Source: Paenarthrobacter nitroguajacolicus JCM 14115 (lineage in GTDB: Bacteria > Actinomycetota > Actinomycetes > Actinomycetales > Micrococcaceae). Taken from it: a DNA stretch of 37,448 nt. The position numbers were made by a program, and so were the translations under genes. Every line of letters begins with the position of its first letter. Position 1 is the first letter of the stretch. This document shows, piece by piece, positions 18,424-27,129 of this stretch. The notes beneath the pieces were generated by a model that saw nothing but the letters and a program-made list of their open reading frames with translations, was not told where the DNA came from and did not search any database. Where the stretch lies: assembly GCA_001313365.1 (NCBI GenBank), contig BBFS01000043.1, forward strand, positions 1-37,448. Reading direction: 5' to 3'.

Positions 18424-19311
18424 ATGAAGAACCGCCTGTTAGTTGCCGCCATCGGCTGATTGCCGCCCTATCGCTCTCGGCCTGCGGGGGGGTGCCTCAA
18501 GTGGTTCGTCAACCGCTGCGAACACCAAGGTGGTTATCGGCGTGGACGACGGCGCCGAGGAACACTGGACTCTCCTGAAGAACAAACTGAAGGACCAGGG
18601 CATCGATCTCGAGGTCAAGAACTTCACCGACGGTGCGCAGATCAACACCGCAACACAGCAGGGCCAGGTGGACATCAACCTGTTCCAGCACTTGAAGTAC
18701 TTGTCCCAGTTCAACGTCAACAGCAACGGCACGCTGGCTCCGGTTGGAGCTACTGCGGTGTACCCGCTGGCGCTCTACTCGGAGAAGTTCAAGTCTGTTG
18801 AGGAGCTCCCGGCCGATGCCGAGGTTGCCATTCCCAACAACCCCACCAACCAGGCCCGCGCGCTGCTGAATCTGCAGACCGCAGGGTTGCTGCAGCTCAA
18901 GGACGGCGGTAACTCCCTGTCTACCCCGGCTGAGATCACCTCGAGCAAGATCAAGGTTGTCCCGGTGGACAGCAACCAGACGGTAAACGCGCTGAAGGGA
19001 ACCACGGATGCCGCCGTCGTCAATAACACGCAGGCCCAGAAGGGCGGCTTGGGGGGGACGAGAAGATCATCTTCAAGGAAGACCTGAATTCGGAATCCCT
19101 GGCTCCCTACATCAACGGCTTCGTGGTGAAGGCTGACCGCAAGGACGATCCCACGTGGAAGAAGATCGTGGATGCCTACCACTCCCCCAGAGGTGGAAGC
19201 TCGGTGACCAAGCTCAATGACGGCAACCTGCAGTTCAAGGCTGATTGGACTGCGGCCAAACTGCAGGAAGTCCTCACCGCCGAAGAAGAAGCCATCAAGA
19301 AGACCAAGTAG
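18424..19311 (+). CDS. metQ: MetQ/NlpA family substrate-binding lipoprotein (frameshifts)
   Basis: A lipoprotein signal (MKNRLLVAAI...LSACGG) with lipobox LSAC is followed by an NlpA-type binding protein: VVIGVDDGAEEHWTLLKN, DGAQINTATQQGQVDINLFQ, AVYPLALYSEKFKS, VAIPNNPTNQARALLNLQ and TDAAVVNNTQAQKGG. Mature length is about 270 residues. It is anchored to the outer face of the membrane and delivers substrate to MetNI. Frame breaks lie near 18457 (one base lost in the signal), 18487 (seven-G run), 19051 (seven-G run) and around 19186, where HSPEVEA would be expected. The pairing with two monooxygenases suggests the ligand may be an S-substituted amino acid rather than methionine itself. Confidence 0.88.
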
Positions 19312-19320
19312 CTGTTTGCA

Positions 19321-19344
19321 GGTGCCCGCCTTGTTGCGGGCACC
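19321..19344 (+). terminator. Hairpin after metQ
   Basis: GGTGCCCGC and GCGGGCACC (nine pairs) enclose CTTGTT, ten bases after the metQ stop and before the next gene. There is no T run, so it may only reduce read-through or protect the metQ message, as often seen after binding-protein genes. Confidence 0.6.
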
Positions 19345-19368
19345 CTTCGAATATTCAGGAACAGGCCC

Positions 19369-20742
19369 ATGAACCAGACACTCATCAGCGAACGCCAGCA
19401 GATCCATTTCTTCGCCTACCTCGTGGGCACGGGCATCCATCTGGCTTCATGGCGCCACGAAACGGCTTTCCCCCCCAGGCCAGCATCGATTTCAGGCACC
19501 AAGTGGAGCTGGCCGGAATCGCCGAAAAGGCCAAGTTTGATGCCATCTTCCTGGGCGACTCCCTCGCGATCGACGAGACATCCAACCCCGGCATCCTCAA
19601 CCGGTTCGATCCCATCGGCCTGGTCACAGCCCTCGGCGCCGTCACCAGCAACATCGGCCTCATCGCAACATCGTCCACCTCTTACGATGAGCCGTTCAAT
19701 TTCGCCCGTGCGGCCCTGACGGCGGACCACATCAGCGGTGGACGCGTCGGCTGGAACATCGTCACCACCCGCGACCTCACCAATAGCACGGCCGGCAACT
19801 TCAGTGCCGATGAGCATCCTGACCACAGCCTCCGGTACCGCCGCGCCGAAGAGTTCGTTGAGGTTACCCAAGGCCTGTGGAATTCCTGGGGCCCGGACGC
19901 CTTCCTCTACAACAAGGAAGCCGGGCGGTTCTTTGACCGCCAAAAACTCAGCCGCCTGGACTATGAGGGTGAGTTCTTCAAGGTTGCCGGTCCACTCAAC
20001 ATCGGCCCTTCCCCCCCTCAGCACTCCCCCCTTGCTGGCCCAGGCGGGAACTTCCGTCCCGGGCCGAAAACTGGGCGCGAAGTTCGCCAATGCCCTGTTC
20101 GCAAGCCATCCGGACATCCCGCAAGCACGTAAGTACAGGGATTCAGTCCGGGCCCAAGCCGCAACGTTCGGCCGAAATCCCGACGAAATCTACGTCTACC
20201 AAGCCATTTCACCCGTTGTGGCGGACACCCGCGAGGAAGCCCTGGAACGCATCCGGGAGCTGGACGACCTCATTACTGATCAGCAGGTCCTGGACTTTCT
20301 CCAGGAGTACTTCACCGGCCCTACCCGCGAAGGCACAGTCGATTTCACCGGGCTCGGAGCGGACGCCACCGTGGCCCAATCCGGCATTCCCACCATCGCG
20401 CAGCCCAGGCCGATTTTCGCTCTGCCGGAGAGCAGATCCAAGGACGCGAAGAGGAGGTAACGCTGAAGGATCTCTTCTCGATCCTCACGGGCGACAAACG
20501 CAATCATGACTTCATCGGGACCCCACAGCACGTTGCCGGTTCTTTGGCACGCTGGCATGCAGAGGGCGCCGCCGACGGCTTCAACCTCATGTTCTCCCTG
20601 CTGCCCCCAGGACCTGGAGCGCTTCACCTCCGGGGGGTCATTCCCCCTGCTCCAAGAGCGCGGCCTCGCCCGCCGCGAGTACTCGGGCACAACGCTCAAA
20701 TCCCACCTCGGACTCGATCCGCAGCCGAAAGGACAACCATGA
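19369..20742 (+). CDS. NtaA/SnaA/DszA-type FMN-dependent monooxygenase (frameshifts)
   Basis: About 455 residues. IHFFAYLVGTGIHLASWRHE, FDAIFLGDSLAIDE, GRVGWNIVTTRDLTNSTAGN, EFVEVTQGLWNSWGPDAFLYN and HWN-like ends are diagnostic of the nitrilotriacetate/dibenzothiophene-sulfone/S-alkyl-cysteine monooxygenase branch; the end reads GSLARWHAEGAADGFNLMFS and REYSGTTLKSHLGL. The frame changes at 19471 (seven C), near 20015-20035 (two runs), near 20405-20430 and near 20603. Breaks remove nothing essential when joined. ATG 19369 has CAGGAACAGG upstream. The stop overlaps the acetyltransferase start as ATGA. With that gene and metQ it probably forms a salvage operon for an N-acetylated thioether or similar compound. 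Confidence 0.85.
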
Positions 20743-21302
20743 CCACCACAGCAAACGTCGTCACCGGCACGTACGTGATCCGGGAGGCTCGCCAGGAAGA
20801 GTACGACGCCGTGGGGGGGCGGCTGACGTACGAGGGCTTTGGTCACCATCTTCCCGGCGCGCACCAGCCGGACGATGAGCGCCTTGGTCTCCTGCTGAAT
20901 GCCGCCGCCCGGGCACGGAAGGTGTGCTGCTGGTGGCCGAGGACGAGGAATCCGGACGCTTGGTGGGCACGGCAAGCCTCCTCCCCCTACGGCTCCCGGT
21001 TGAGCCGCCAGGCTGAGGAAGGCGAAGTTGAACTCAGGCTCCTCGCGGTGTTGCCCGAAGCCCGCCGGAGCGGACTTGGCCGGAGGCTCCTGGACGAATC
21101 AGCCCGCATTGCGGCCGACAGGGGCGCAGAGCGCGTGGTGCTGGACACCGCCGTCGACAACGAACCTTCCCAGCGCCTATACCGCCGTCTGGGCTACGTC
21201 CGCCGTCCTGAGCGGGAGAAGGAACGGCCAGCTCCGAAGGTGCAGCTGGTGGTTTACACGCTGGACGTGCCGCCCGCGGCCGGAGGCAGTCCCCACGGTT
21301 AA
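20739..21302 (+). CDS. GNAT family N-acetyltransferase
   Basis: About 187 residues with the GNAT fold: YVIREARQEEYDAVG at the start, VEYRLL-like EVELRLLAVLPEARRSGLGR with the acetyl-CoA-binding RxGLGR segment, and NEPSQRLYRRLGYVR near the end. It transfers an acetyl group from acetyl-CoA to an amine. Frame breaks lie at the seven-G run near 20814 and around 20915 and 20990, where GVLLVAEDEESGRLVGTAS is restored. It overlaps the upstream monooxygenase gene by four bases. In Bacillus an acetyltransferase (SnaA) acetylates S-alkyl-cysteines before an NtaA-type monooxygenase acts, so an analogous role is reasonable but unproven. Confidence 0.82.
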   Translation: MTTTANVVTGTYVIREARQEEYDAVGGRLTYEGFGHHLPGAHQPDDERLGLLLNAAARARKVCCWWPRTRNPDAWWARQASSPYGSRLSRQAEEGEVELRLLAVLPEARRSGLGRRLLDESARIAADRGAERVVLDTAVDNEPSQRLYRRLGYVRRPEREKERPAPKVQLVVYTLDVPPAAGGSPHG

Positions 21303-21506
21303 CCTGCACGGTTAAACGGAGTCATGAGGAACGTGTAATCGGTCACACTTAGCCGGATTTACTTGTCAACCGTGGTGGGCAGCATGAACCATGAATGAGG
21401 GAATTCGTTCCCATACAAGCTGAATCAGCAATCCTCACCGACGAGGATGCGGCCCCCCCTGCGAAGAAGCTTGGGGCTGTTAACGGCCTGAGTGAAAGTA
21501 CTGACA

Positions 21507-21677
21507 ATGACGACACATACTGACTCCATCACGCTGAAAATCTGGGACAAGTCGGCAATCGACCACACCATCGATGCCGCCATTGAATCCCTCTCACACC
21601 GCGCTGCCGCCGAAAATTGCGGAATCGCAGTTACCCTGAGCGGCCCTAAGACCTTCACGGTCAGCCTGAACCGCTAA
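21507..21677 (+). CDS. Small hypothetical protein
   Basis: A 56-residue protein, MTTHTDSITLKIWDKSAIDH to KTFTVSLNR, or 61 residues if GTG 21492 is used. The composition (alternating hydrophobic strands with a central helix) looks like a real small folded protein, and it is followed at once by a strong terminator. I do not recognise a family. A long untranslated stretch precedes it (from 21303). Confidence 0.55.
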   Translation: MTTHTDSITLKIWDKSAIDHTIDAAIESLSHRAAAENCGIAVTLSGPKTFTVSLNR

Positions 21678-21691
21678 GCAGCTCAAGAACT

Positions 21692-21735
21692 ACGCAAGAG
21701 GACGACGCCGGGACTTCCCGACGTCGTCCTCTTGC
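21692..21735. terminator. Strong hairpin terminator
   Basis: ACGCAAGAGGACGACG...CGTCGTCCTCTTGCGT forms a stem of about 20 pairs with a short loop, 15 bases after the small gene's stop, followed by TTTAAG. The stem also includes CGGGA/TCCCG. Confidence 0.85.
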
Positions 21736-21973
21736 GTTTAAGCGCCTCCCGCAGTTGTACGCCTTCCGCGGCGTTGTACGGCTCGTGACGCGAACAAGTC
21801 CGGGTTCCACCGGGAAGTTGGCACCAGTGGTCCCTACCCCCCCCGTTCGTGACGCCATACAGAAAGTCCTGATGGAACCTTGAGACTTCCTTGATGGTTT
21901 CCCTCCCCTGATCTTGCGTTCGCGTTGGAAGTCTAAGTGAGTCAACGCTTCAACGCTGAACGGAGGGATCACA

Positions 21974-23129
21974 ATGCTCACGGAAACCACGGCCAACGCA
22001 GCTGCACCGGCCCCGGCTAACGCGCCGGAGACGGCTGTCAGGCCGCGACGATCCCACCGGGCGCCAGGCGGGGGGGTGGTCACCGTCCTGGTTCCGGCAC
22101 ACAACGAGTCTGCCGGCATCACAGAGACGCTGCTCTCCTTGAATAACCAGACTCAGCGCCCGGACCGCGTGATCGTGGTGGCAGACAACTGCACCGATGA
22201 CACCGAAGAGCTTGCCCTCGCTCAGGCGCCGAAGTCATGCGCACCGTGGGCAACAAAGACAAGAAGGCCGGTGCCCTGAACTTCGCCCTCAGCGAGCTCC
22301 TTCCGGATGCTGACCCGGAGGACCTGTTCCTGGTCCAGGATGCCGACTCGCAACTGGCCCTCGACTTCATCGAGAACGCCACCAGGAACCTGCTCGCGGA
22401 CGAACTGCTAGGCGCTGTGGGCGGGGTGTTCAGCGGCGGTCCGGGCGGCGGCTTTGTTGGCCATCTGCAGCGCAACGAATACGCCCGTTACGCGCGTGAC
22501 GTGAAGCGACTTCACGGCAAGTGCCTGGTAGTCACCGGCACAGCGGCGCTTTTCCGCGTCAAGACACTGCGGGACGTCGTGGCCGCCCGGTTGAAGGGCA
22601 TGCTCCCTCCCGGCAATGGCAACGGCGGCGTCTATGACACCTCGGTGCTGACCGAGGACAACGAACTCTCCTTTGCCCTTTTGACCCTGGGCTACCGCAT
22701 CGCATCTCCATCCAACTGCACGTTGGTCACCGAGGTCATGCCCACGTGGCGTGAACTGTGGTCACAGCGACTGCGATGGAAGCGCGGCGCGGTGGAGAAC
22801 TGCGTGCAATACGGATGGACCAAAGTAACCAGGCCATATTGGGGGGGACGCCAGTTTCTTTCCATGATCGGCGTCTTAGTGACGCTGGCCTACTTCGGCT
22901 CCCTCCTGTTCGCGTTGATTTCCGGCATGGGCCTGAACCTTCAGCCTTCTGGATAACCGTCACCGGCATTTTCATCCTGGAACGCATAGTCACTGTGCGT
23001 TACCGGGGGGGCTGGAGGTACATGCTCCTGGCCGCAACCATGTACGAAACCGTCATCGATATCTTCCTCCAGGCTGTCCACGCCAAGGCGTACCTGGATG
23101 CAGCATTCAACAGAAAGAAAGTTTGGTAA
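21974..23129 (+). CDS. Membrane glycosyltransferase family 2, polysaccharide-synthase type
   Basis: About 383 residues. An Ala/Pro-rich head of 35 residues is followed by VVTVLVPAHNESAGI, VIVVADNCTDDT, FLVQDADSQLALDFI, VLTEDNELSFALLTLGYRI and the QRLRWKRGAVEN box, the D, DxD, TED and QxxRW set of processive GT2 enzymes such as cellulose, chitin or poly-GlcNAc synthases. Two or three membrane helices follow (FLSMIGVLVTLAYFGSLLF, FWITVTGIFILERIVTV). CGGAGGGATCACA precedes ATG 21974. Frame breaks lie at 22073, near 22232 (GAEVMRTVG restored), and near 22945; in-frame expansions are likely at 22843. The next, overlapping gene encodes a tiny wall-anchored-looking protein. It probably makes an extracellular polysaccharide; the sugar is unknown. 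Confidence 0.82.
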
Positions 23130-23137
23130 ATCGATTC

Positions 23138-23314
23138 ATGTACAACAACGCAGTAACCCCCCCGGTGACAGGGGCAGTAGCAGCTGGAATGGGCTCAGGC
23201 ACGCTCGCATTGACCGGAGCCGGAGACCTCTTCTGGTTTGCACTGGCAGCCTTTGCCATGCTGGCTCTCGGACTCGCCGTTAAGAGGATCGTTCCAGTCC
23301 GGGCACAAAAGTAG
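23138..23314 (+). CDS. Very small protein with a LAXTG-like sorting signal
   Basis: A 58-residue protein starting MYNNAVTPPVTGAVAAGMGS, then LALTG, a membrane helix (LFWFALAAFAMLALGLAV) and the basic tail KRIVPVRAQK. That order is the cell-wall sorting signal used by sortases; LAXTG is the form used by class E sortases of actinobacteria. It has no signal peptide, so the helix itself must direct it to the membrane. A TTG start at 23123 would overlap the glycosyltransferase gene end by seven bases. It could be a small subunit of the synthase instead of a wall protein. Confidence 0.65.
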   Translation: MYNNAVTPPVTGAVAAGMGSGTLALTGAGDLFWFALAAFAMLALGLAVKRIVPVRAQK

Positions 23315-23339
23315 GCTAAAAGAACCACATCAAGCAACG

Positions 23340-23385
23340 AACCCGCCGTTGTGTCGCTACCTCCAGCGCGACACAACGGCGGGTT
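23340..23385. terminator. Strong bidirectional terminator
   Basis: AACCCGCCGTTGTGTCGC and GCGACACAACGGCGGGTT (18 perfect pairs) enclose a 10-base loop, followed by TGTTGT. It separates the small wall protein gene from the convergent GH16-like gene. Confidence 0.88.
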
Positions 23386-23422
23386 TGTTGTATTCGCCGT
23401 ACTGGCCTACAGCCTTATTGGC

Positions 23423-24821
23423 CTACTGCACCGGGGTCGTGCTGGCTGAGTACTTGACCACCGTGGTGTAGCCGGCTTTAGTGCCGGTTACCCGCACGCT
23501 CATCGCGTCAGCCTGGTCAGCACTCACCAGCTTGTAGGAACGGGCTGTTGCCCCCCCGGGGATTGCCACACCGGAGCGATACCACTGATACGTCAAGGTG
23601 GTCCCGGACGTCCACGTACCAGGATTGGCAATGAGCGTTGAACCCACTGTCAGCGTTCCCGTGATAGTCGGTGTAGGTGCTACCAAAGTCCCGGCTACTA
23701 CTATCGCCGTGGGAGCAGACTCCCTGACGGCAGTTGCGTAGCCGGCCTTGATTCCCTTGACGCGGACCGTCAGGCTGGTGCCTGATCCGCGGCGGCAAGG
23801 ACCCTGGTGGCGCTGGTTGCGCCGGCAATAGCCGTGCCGTTCCGGAACCACTGATAGCTCAGGGCGGTCCCGGTGGTCCAGGTTCCCGGAACTGCGGTCA
23901 ATGTTGAGCCTACGGCTGCCGCGCCTGAGATGGTGGGTGTTGGCGCAGTGAGCTGACCTTGGTTCGCGGGAACGAAGGAGAAGTCCCGGATGGTGACTGT
24001 TTCGGGCACACGTGTGCTGCATCTCCGCCTCCACCGCCTGTTACCCAGAGGTTGAAGTGAATCTGTTCCTTGGCCGGGAGCGGGACCGTGGATCCCTCCA
24101 AAACGGTCCTCTTGAGCAACGTGCCGTCGTAGCCTTCCCCAGCAAATGTCTCGTAAGTCAGCTTGCCCGGTTCCCAGACCATCCTGTGGGTGAGGATCGG
24201 GGGGGCATTGGTGACATCAAAAGTGACGGTGTTGTTTCCCTGCCCCGGGGGGGGCAAGCTGGCGTCAAACCAATATCCATGCCCTTGGGTCACGGGCCAG
24301 TTTTCACCGTAGGCGGCGCCCCCCACCCCCAGGCCGAGGCTTCACAAAGGTCAATCTCCGTATAGCCAGGCACCGCATTGGTCGTAGGTGAACAGGCATC
24401 CCCACACCACTTCCTTCTGGAGGGCGCTGACATCCTTTTCCACCGTGGTGCTGTACGTTCCATAGCCGAAGCCTTCACGCGTGGATTGAAATTCCGCTCC
24501 CTTCGGAGCCGATCCCGTGGGGGGGTTGCTGATGGACAACTTGACGTGCCCGTTCGCGTCCGGGTTGCTCACGTTATTGGCATCCCAACTCGCGTTATAC
24601 ATGGGCGCCCCCCCGCCCCCCCAAAAGCGCTTCTGCCAGTTGAACCCTTTCCACGCAAAGCTGCCCACCGGGCCAGGATCCTCAGCCATGGGCGTGGTGT
24701 CCGCTGCATGCGAGGGGGGGCCTATTCCTGTGAACATCGATAAGCCAACCGCAACGACGACGGCCAACCCCCCGATTGCTTTTCTTCCCCCCACGTGAAG
24801 GAGCCTCACTGACAATGCCAT
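23423..24821 (-). CDS. Secreted GH16-like glycoside hydrolase/lectin with two Ig-like repeats (frameshifts)
   Basis: About 465 residues. A signal peptide (IGGLAVVVAVGLSMFTG, cleaved near SHA-AD) is followed by a concanavalin-like domain: FAWKGFNWQKRFWGG, FQSTREGFGYGTYSTTVEK, then YTEIDLCEASAWG, in which EIDLCE fits the ExDxxE active site of GH16 beta-glucanases. It continues with HRMVWEPGKLTYETFAGEGY and IHFNLWVTGGGGGDAAHV. Two C-terminal Ig-like repeats of about 85 residues follow, each with VGSTLTA-, PGTWT-GT-LSYQWFRNG- and KAGYTT-type phrases. The ATG at 24821 follows AGGAGG. Frame breaks lie near 24365, 24320, 24030 and 23785. It would act outside the cell on a beta-glucan-like polymer. 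Conserved tryptophans support a carbohydrate-active fold. Confidence 0.75.
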
Positions 24822-25058
24822 AGCTGTTTCCTCCTGCTGATGCGCCCGGAACCGTCAACGGCTGATGCCGCTGACCGCAGCGACGTTCCACCCCCCCGAG
24901 AAACGCCTGTCCTCGATTATCGAGTAGCCAGGGTCCTGCCGGAAGCGAAATGAACAAGCAAATTCGTCCACACAACATCAATTGGATAACGGCGCCAACT
25001 CCACGAGTAGCTTGACGTATCCCAGAATTTTCGCGCAGGGTCTTACCCCGGGAGGCAC

Positions 25059-25536
25059 ATCACAATTCGCAGCGCAGGCATCCTCCTTCACCGACGAAAC
25101 ACCGCCGGTCAATTGGAACTGTGGATAGCCCACATGGGTGGGCCCTTTTGGGCCCGCAAAGATGAACACGCCTGGTCAATTCCCAAGGGAGAATTTCCAG
25201 AGGACGAAGACCCTTTGGTTGCCGCCCAACGGGAATTCACCGAAGAAATTGGCACACCACCGCCAGCGGCCCACTACGACCTCCTGGCGATTTTCGGCAG
25301 CCCTCCGGCAAACTAATCACCGCGTTCACTGCCGAAGCCAGCGACTTTCAACCTCAGCAGATTGTCAGCAACACCTTTTCCATGGAATGGCCCAAGGCTC
25401 GGGTGCCATCCAGGAATTCCCGGAGATCGATGACGCCCGATGGTTTGAGGAACCCGTAGCCCGGACAAAGCTCGTCAAGGGGCAACTCCCTATCGTCGAC
25501 GCCTTGGTCCGGCGCCTTGGTGAGAATTCCCTCTAG
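25059..25536 (+). CDS. Nudix hydrolase (two frameshifts, start unclear)
   Basis: The 23-residue Nudix box is complete: G at residue 50 (GEFPED), E, then REFTEEIGT, matching GX5EX7REUXEEXGU. WIAHMGGPFWARKDEHAWSI before it is typical of Ap4A-hydrolase-like members, which split nucleoside diphosphates linked to another group. The frame changes near 25310 (GS joins KLITAFTAEASDF) and near 25395 (EWP joins GSGAIQEF, one G lost). No ATG, GTG or TTG fits the conserved N-terminus ITIRSAGILLHRRN; the frame is open back to 25011 and GGGAGG lies at 25050. I start at ATC 25059, which may be a rare start or a miscalled base. Confidence 0.8.
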
Positions 25537-25563
25537 GGCCGACCACCCAAGCAGGCCTGCCAA

Positions 25564-26352
25564 TCATCCTGACGAACGGCTCTTTCCGGCGATGAATTGC
25601 CGGATCCACTCAACCGTTTCGGGACGGTCCAGGTGCAAGCCATGACCAGCACCAGGAACCCTCACCAGCACCGAGCGGGGGAATGTGCTCGCGGAGGAGC
25701 AGCGCGTTGGGCAAGGGCGTCAACGCGTCCTCGACGCCGTGAAGTATCAGCGTCGGCGACCGGATGGAGCTGAGGTCCTGCCAGGCATCATGCTCGCGGC
25801 TGGCCTTGAAGTGACGTGCTTTGGCCCAAGCTGACGCGTGGGAGTTGAAGAACGTATGCGTCGCCTCGGGATTGCTCCGGACCCAATCCGCGTCGAAGAA
25901 GAGCGGTTCAAGCCGGGACATGTCACCACTGGTCAAAGCTTCCAAAGCTGCCCTGTCCGGCTGCATTCCGGCGTCCGGCGATCTTCCACCGCTCGTTGCG
26001 GCGAGGATCAGAGTACGGACTTTCTGCGGGTAGTCGATAGCGAGCCACTGCCCAACTCGACCACCCATCGAATGACCGTACACGTGTGCTAAATCCACTC
26101 CTGCAGCGTCAAGGACAGCTGCTGCATCCTCCGCGAGGAGCCGCGTCGTGTAGCGCTCGCTTCGCCCTTCCCACTCCGACCTATCCCCCGGTGATCAAAA
26201 CGGATGACGCGGTAATAGCGGGACAGAAGCTCCGCCGTCGGACCCCAACCATCCATGGCTGTCGCCTGTCCGGCGATGAGCAGCATCGGCTCGCCTTCGC
26301 CTTCCGATGTCCAGGCGATTTCAGCGCCGTCGGCGGCCTCAGCAAAGTTCAC
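25564..26352 (-). CDS. Alpha/beta hydrolase
   Basis: About 260 residues. VYGHSMGG holds the nucleophile serine; the acid is likely the aspartate of LHGVEDALTPLP and the base the histidine of PGAGHGLHLDRP. The N-terminal strand and oxyanion part (MLLIAGQATAMDGWGP, FDHRGIGRSGKGE) is normal. Frame breaks lie near 26165, near 26098, and at 25675 (five-G run), beyond which PGAGHGLHLDRPETVEW continues to a stop at 25564. The enzyme is probably cytosolic; its ester or epoxide substrate cannot be named. The GTG start at 26352 lies in a 20-base duplication. Confidence 0.8.
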
Positions 26353-26380
26353 CGTGCCACAGCAAAGTTCACCGTGCCAC
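26341..26380. repeat. 20-bp tandem duplication over the hydrolase start codon
   Basis: AGCAAAGTTCACCGTGCCAC occurs twice in direct succession (26341-26360, 26361-26380). Each copy contains, on the minus strand, a GTG start followed by AACTTTGCT. Only the copy nearer the gene opens into the hydrolase frame; the outer copy gives seven codons then a stop. Confidence 0.9.
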
Positions 26381-26428
26381 AGTATCCGGGAGGGGGCTCA
26401 AAGCGCTGCGGCGTGGGACACAAGCACG

Positions 26429-26620
26429 CTAGTCCGCGGTGAAAATGTCCTCAATGGCACAGTCAAACGTCCGCGCAATGAGGAAGGCCAACGGAAGCGA
26501 GGGATCAAACTTCTCCCGCTCGATGGAGATGACGGTCTGCCGGGAAACTCCAAGTGCCGCCGCCAGGTCCGCCTGTGTCCAGCGCCGTTCGGTGCGCCGC
26601 TCCGCGAGGTTGTTCTTCAC
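26429..26620 (-). CDS. Small XRE-type transcriptional regulator
   Basis: A 63-residue protein that is almost only a helix-turn-helix: RRTERRWTQADLAAALGVSR and QTVISIEREKFDPSLPLAFL, ending FDCAIEDIFTAD. It matches the short Cro/CI-like regulators commonly paired with a small membrane protein. The GTG start overlaps the stop of the upstream membrane protein gene as GTGA. It probably represses its own operon through the two operators at 27034-27076. Confidence 0.9.
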   Translation of the reverse strand: MKNNLAERRTERRWTQADLAAALGVSRQTVISIEREKFDPSLPLAFLIARTFDCAIEDIFTAD

Positions 26621-27053
26621 TTGAGCGCGCGGTGGCGAATGGCCACGTATCGCAGCCCGGCGTCAACCATACTCAGGCAATCAGGCCAAAAAGGACCGGA
26701 AGTGCGTCCACGGCGAAACGGCCGATGGCCAGCACCAGTGAAGCGACCACGATAGCGACCAGGACATCCAGGAAAGCCCCCGCTCCCGCTTGCCGCATCC
26801 ACTGCAATTCCACGCTCTGCTCGCCGTGCGGATCGCGGGTGATCGTGTGATTGGATACGAACACCTTGCCGCCCAGGGACATCGCCGGGTAGGCGGCGCA
26901 AAGGGCGCCAATCGCTGCAGCGAGCCAGAAGTCATCCGGGTTCGATGCTCCCACCACGACGGAAACCACCACCGTCAGGATGACCCCGAGGATGATCGCC
27001 AAGACGTAGTGGTGGGCCGGCGCCCGCCTCGATGTAAAGGAAGCTTTACTCAT
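26617..27053 (-). CDS. Small four-helix membrane protein (DUF2178-like), operon partner of the XRE regulator
   Basis: About 145 residues with four hydrophobic segments: HYVLAIILGVILTVVVSVVV, FWLAAAIGALCAAYPAM, FLDVLVAIVVASLVLAIGRF and LPVLFGLIALSMVDAGLRYV, and the basic tail AIRHRALK. As printed a stop falls at 26673, right after GLIA. Adding one C to the GCC there joins GLIA to LSMVDAGLRYVAIRHRALK and the gene then ends at 26617, overlapping the regulator start by four bases. I therefore take the longer form. Function unknown; membrane proteins with this arrangement are often found with short XRE regulators. Confidence 0.75.
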
Positions 27054-27076
27054 GGGAAAAGTAAAGCATCCTTTAC
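27034..27076. promoter_or_regulatory. Two identical-pattern operators GTAAAG-N4-CTTTAC
   Basis: GTAAAG GAAG CTTTAC (27034-27049) and GTAAAG CATC CTTTAC (27061-27076) are perfect inverted repeats with the same spacing, 27 bases centre to centre. One covers codons 2-7 of the membrane protein gene and the other lies just upstream of its start, an arrangement typical of repressor binding. The XRE regulator of the operon is the likely binder. Confidence 0.8.
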
Positions 27077-27129
27077 ATTTCCGGGCAATAGCTGATGCGT
27101 ACTGTCCAAGCTGGGTCTAGCGTTGAGGG

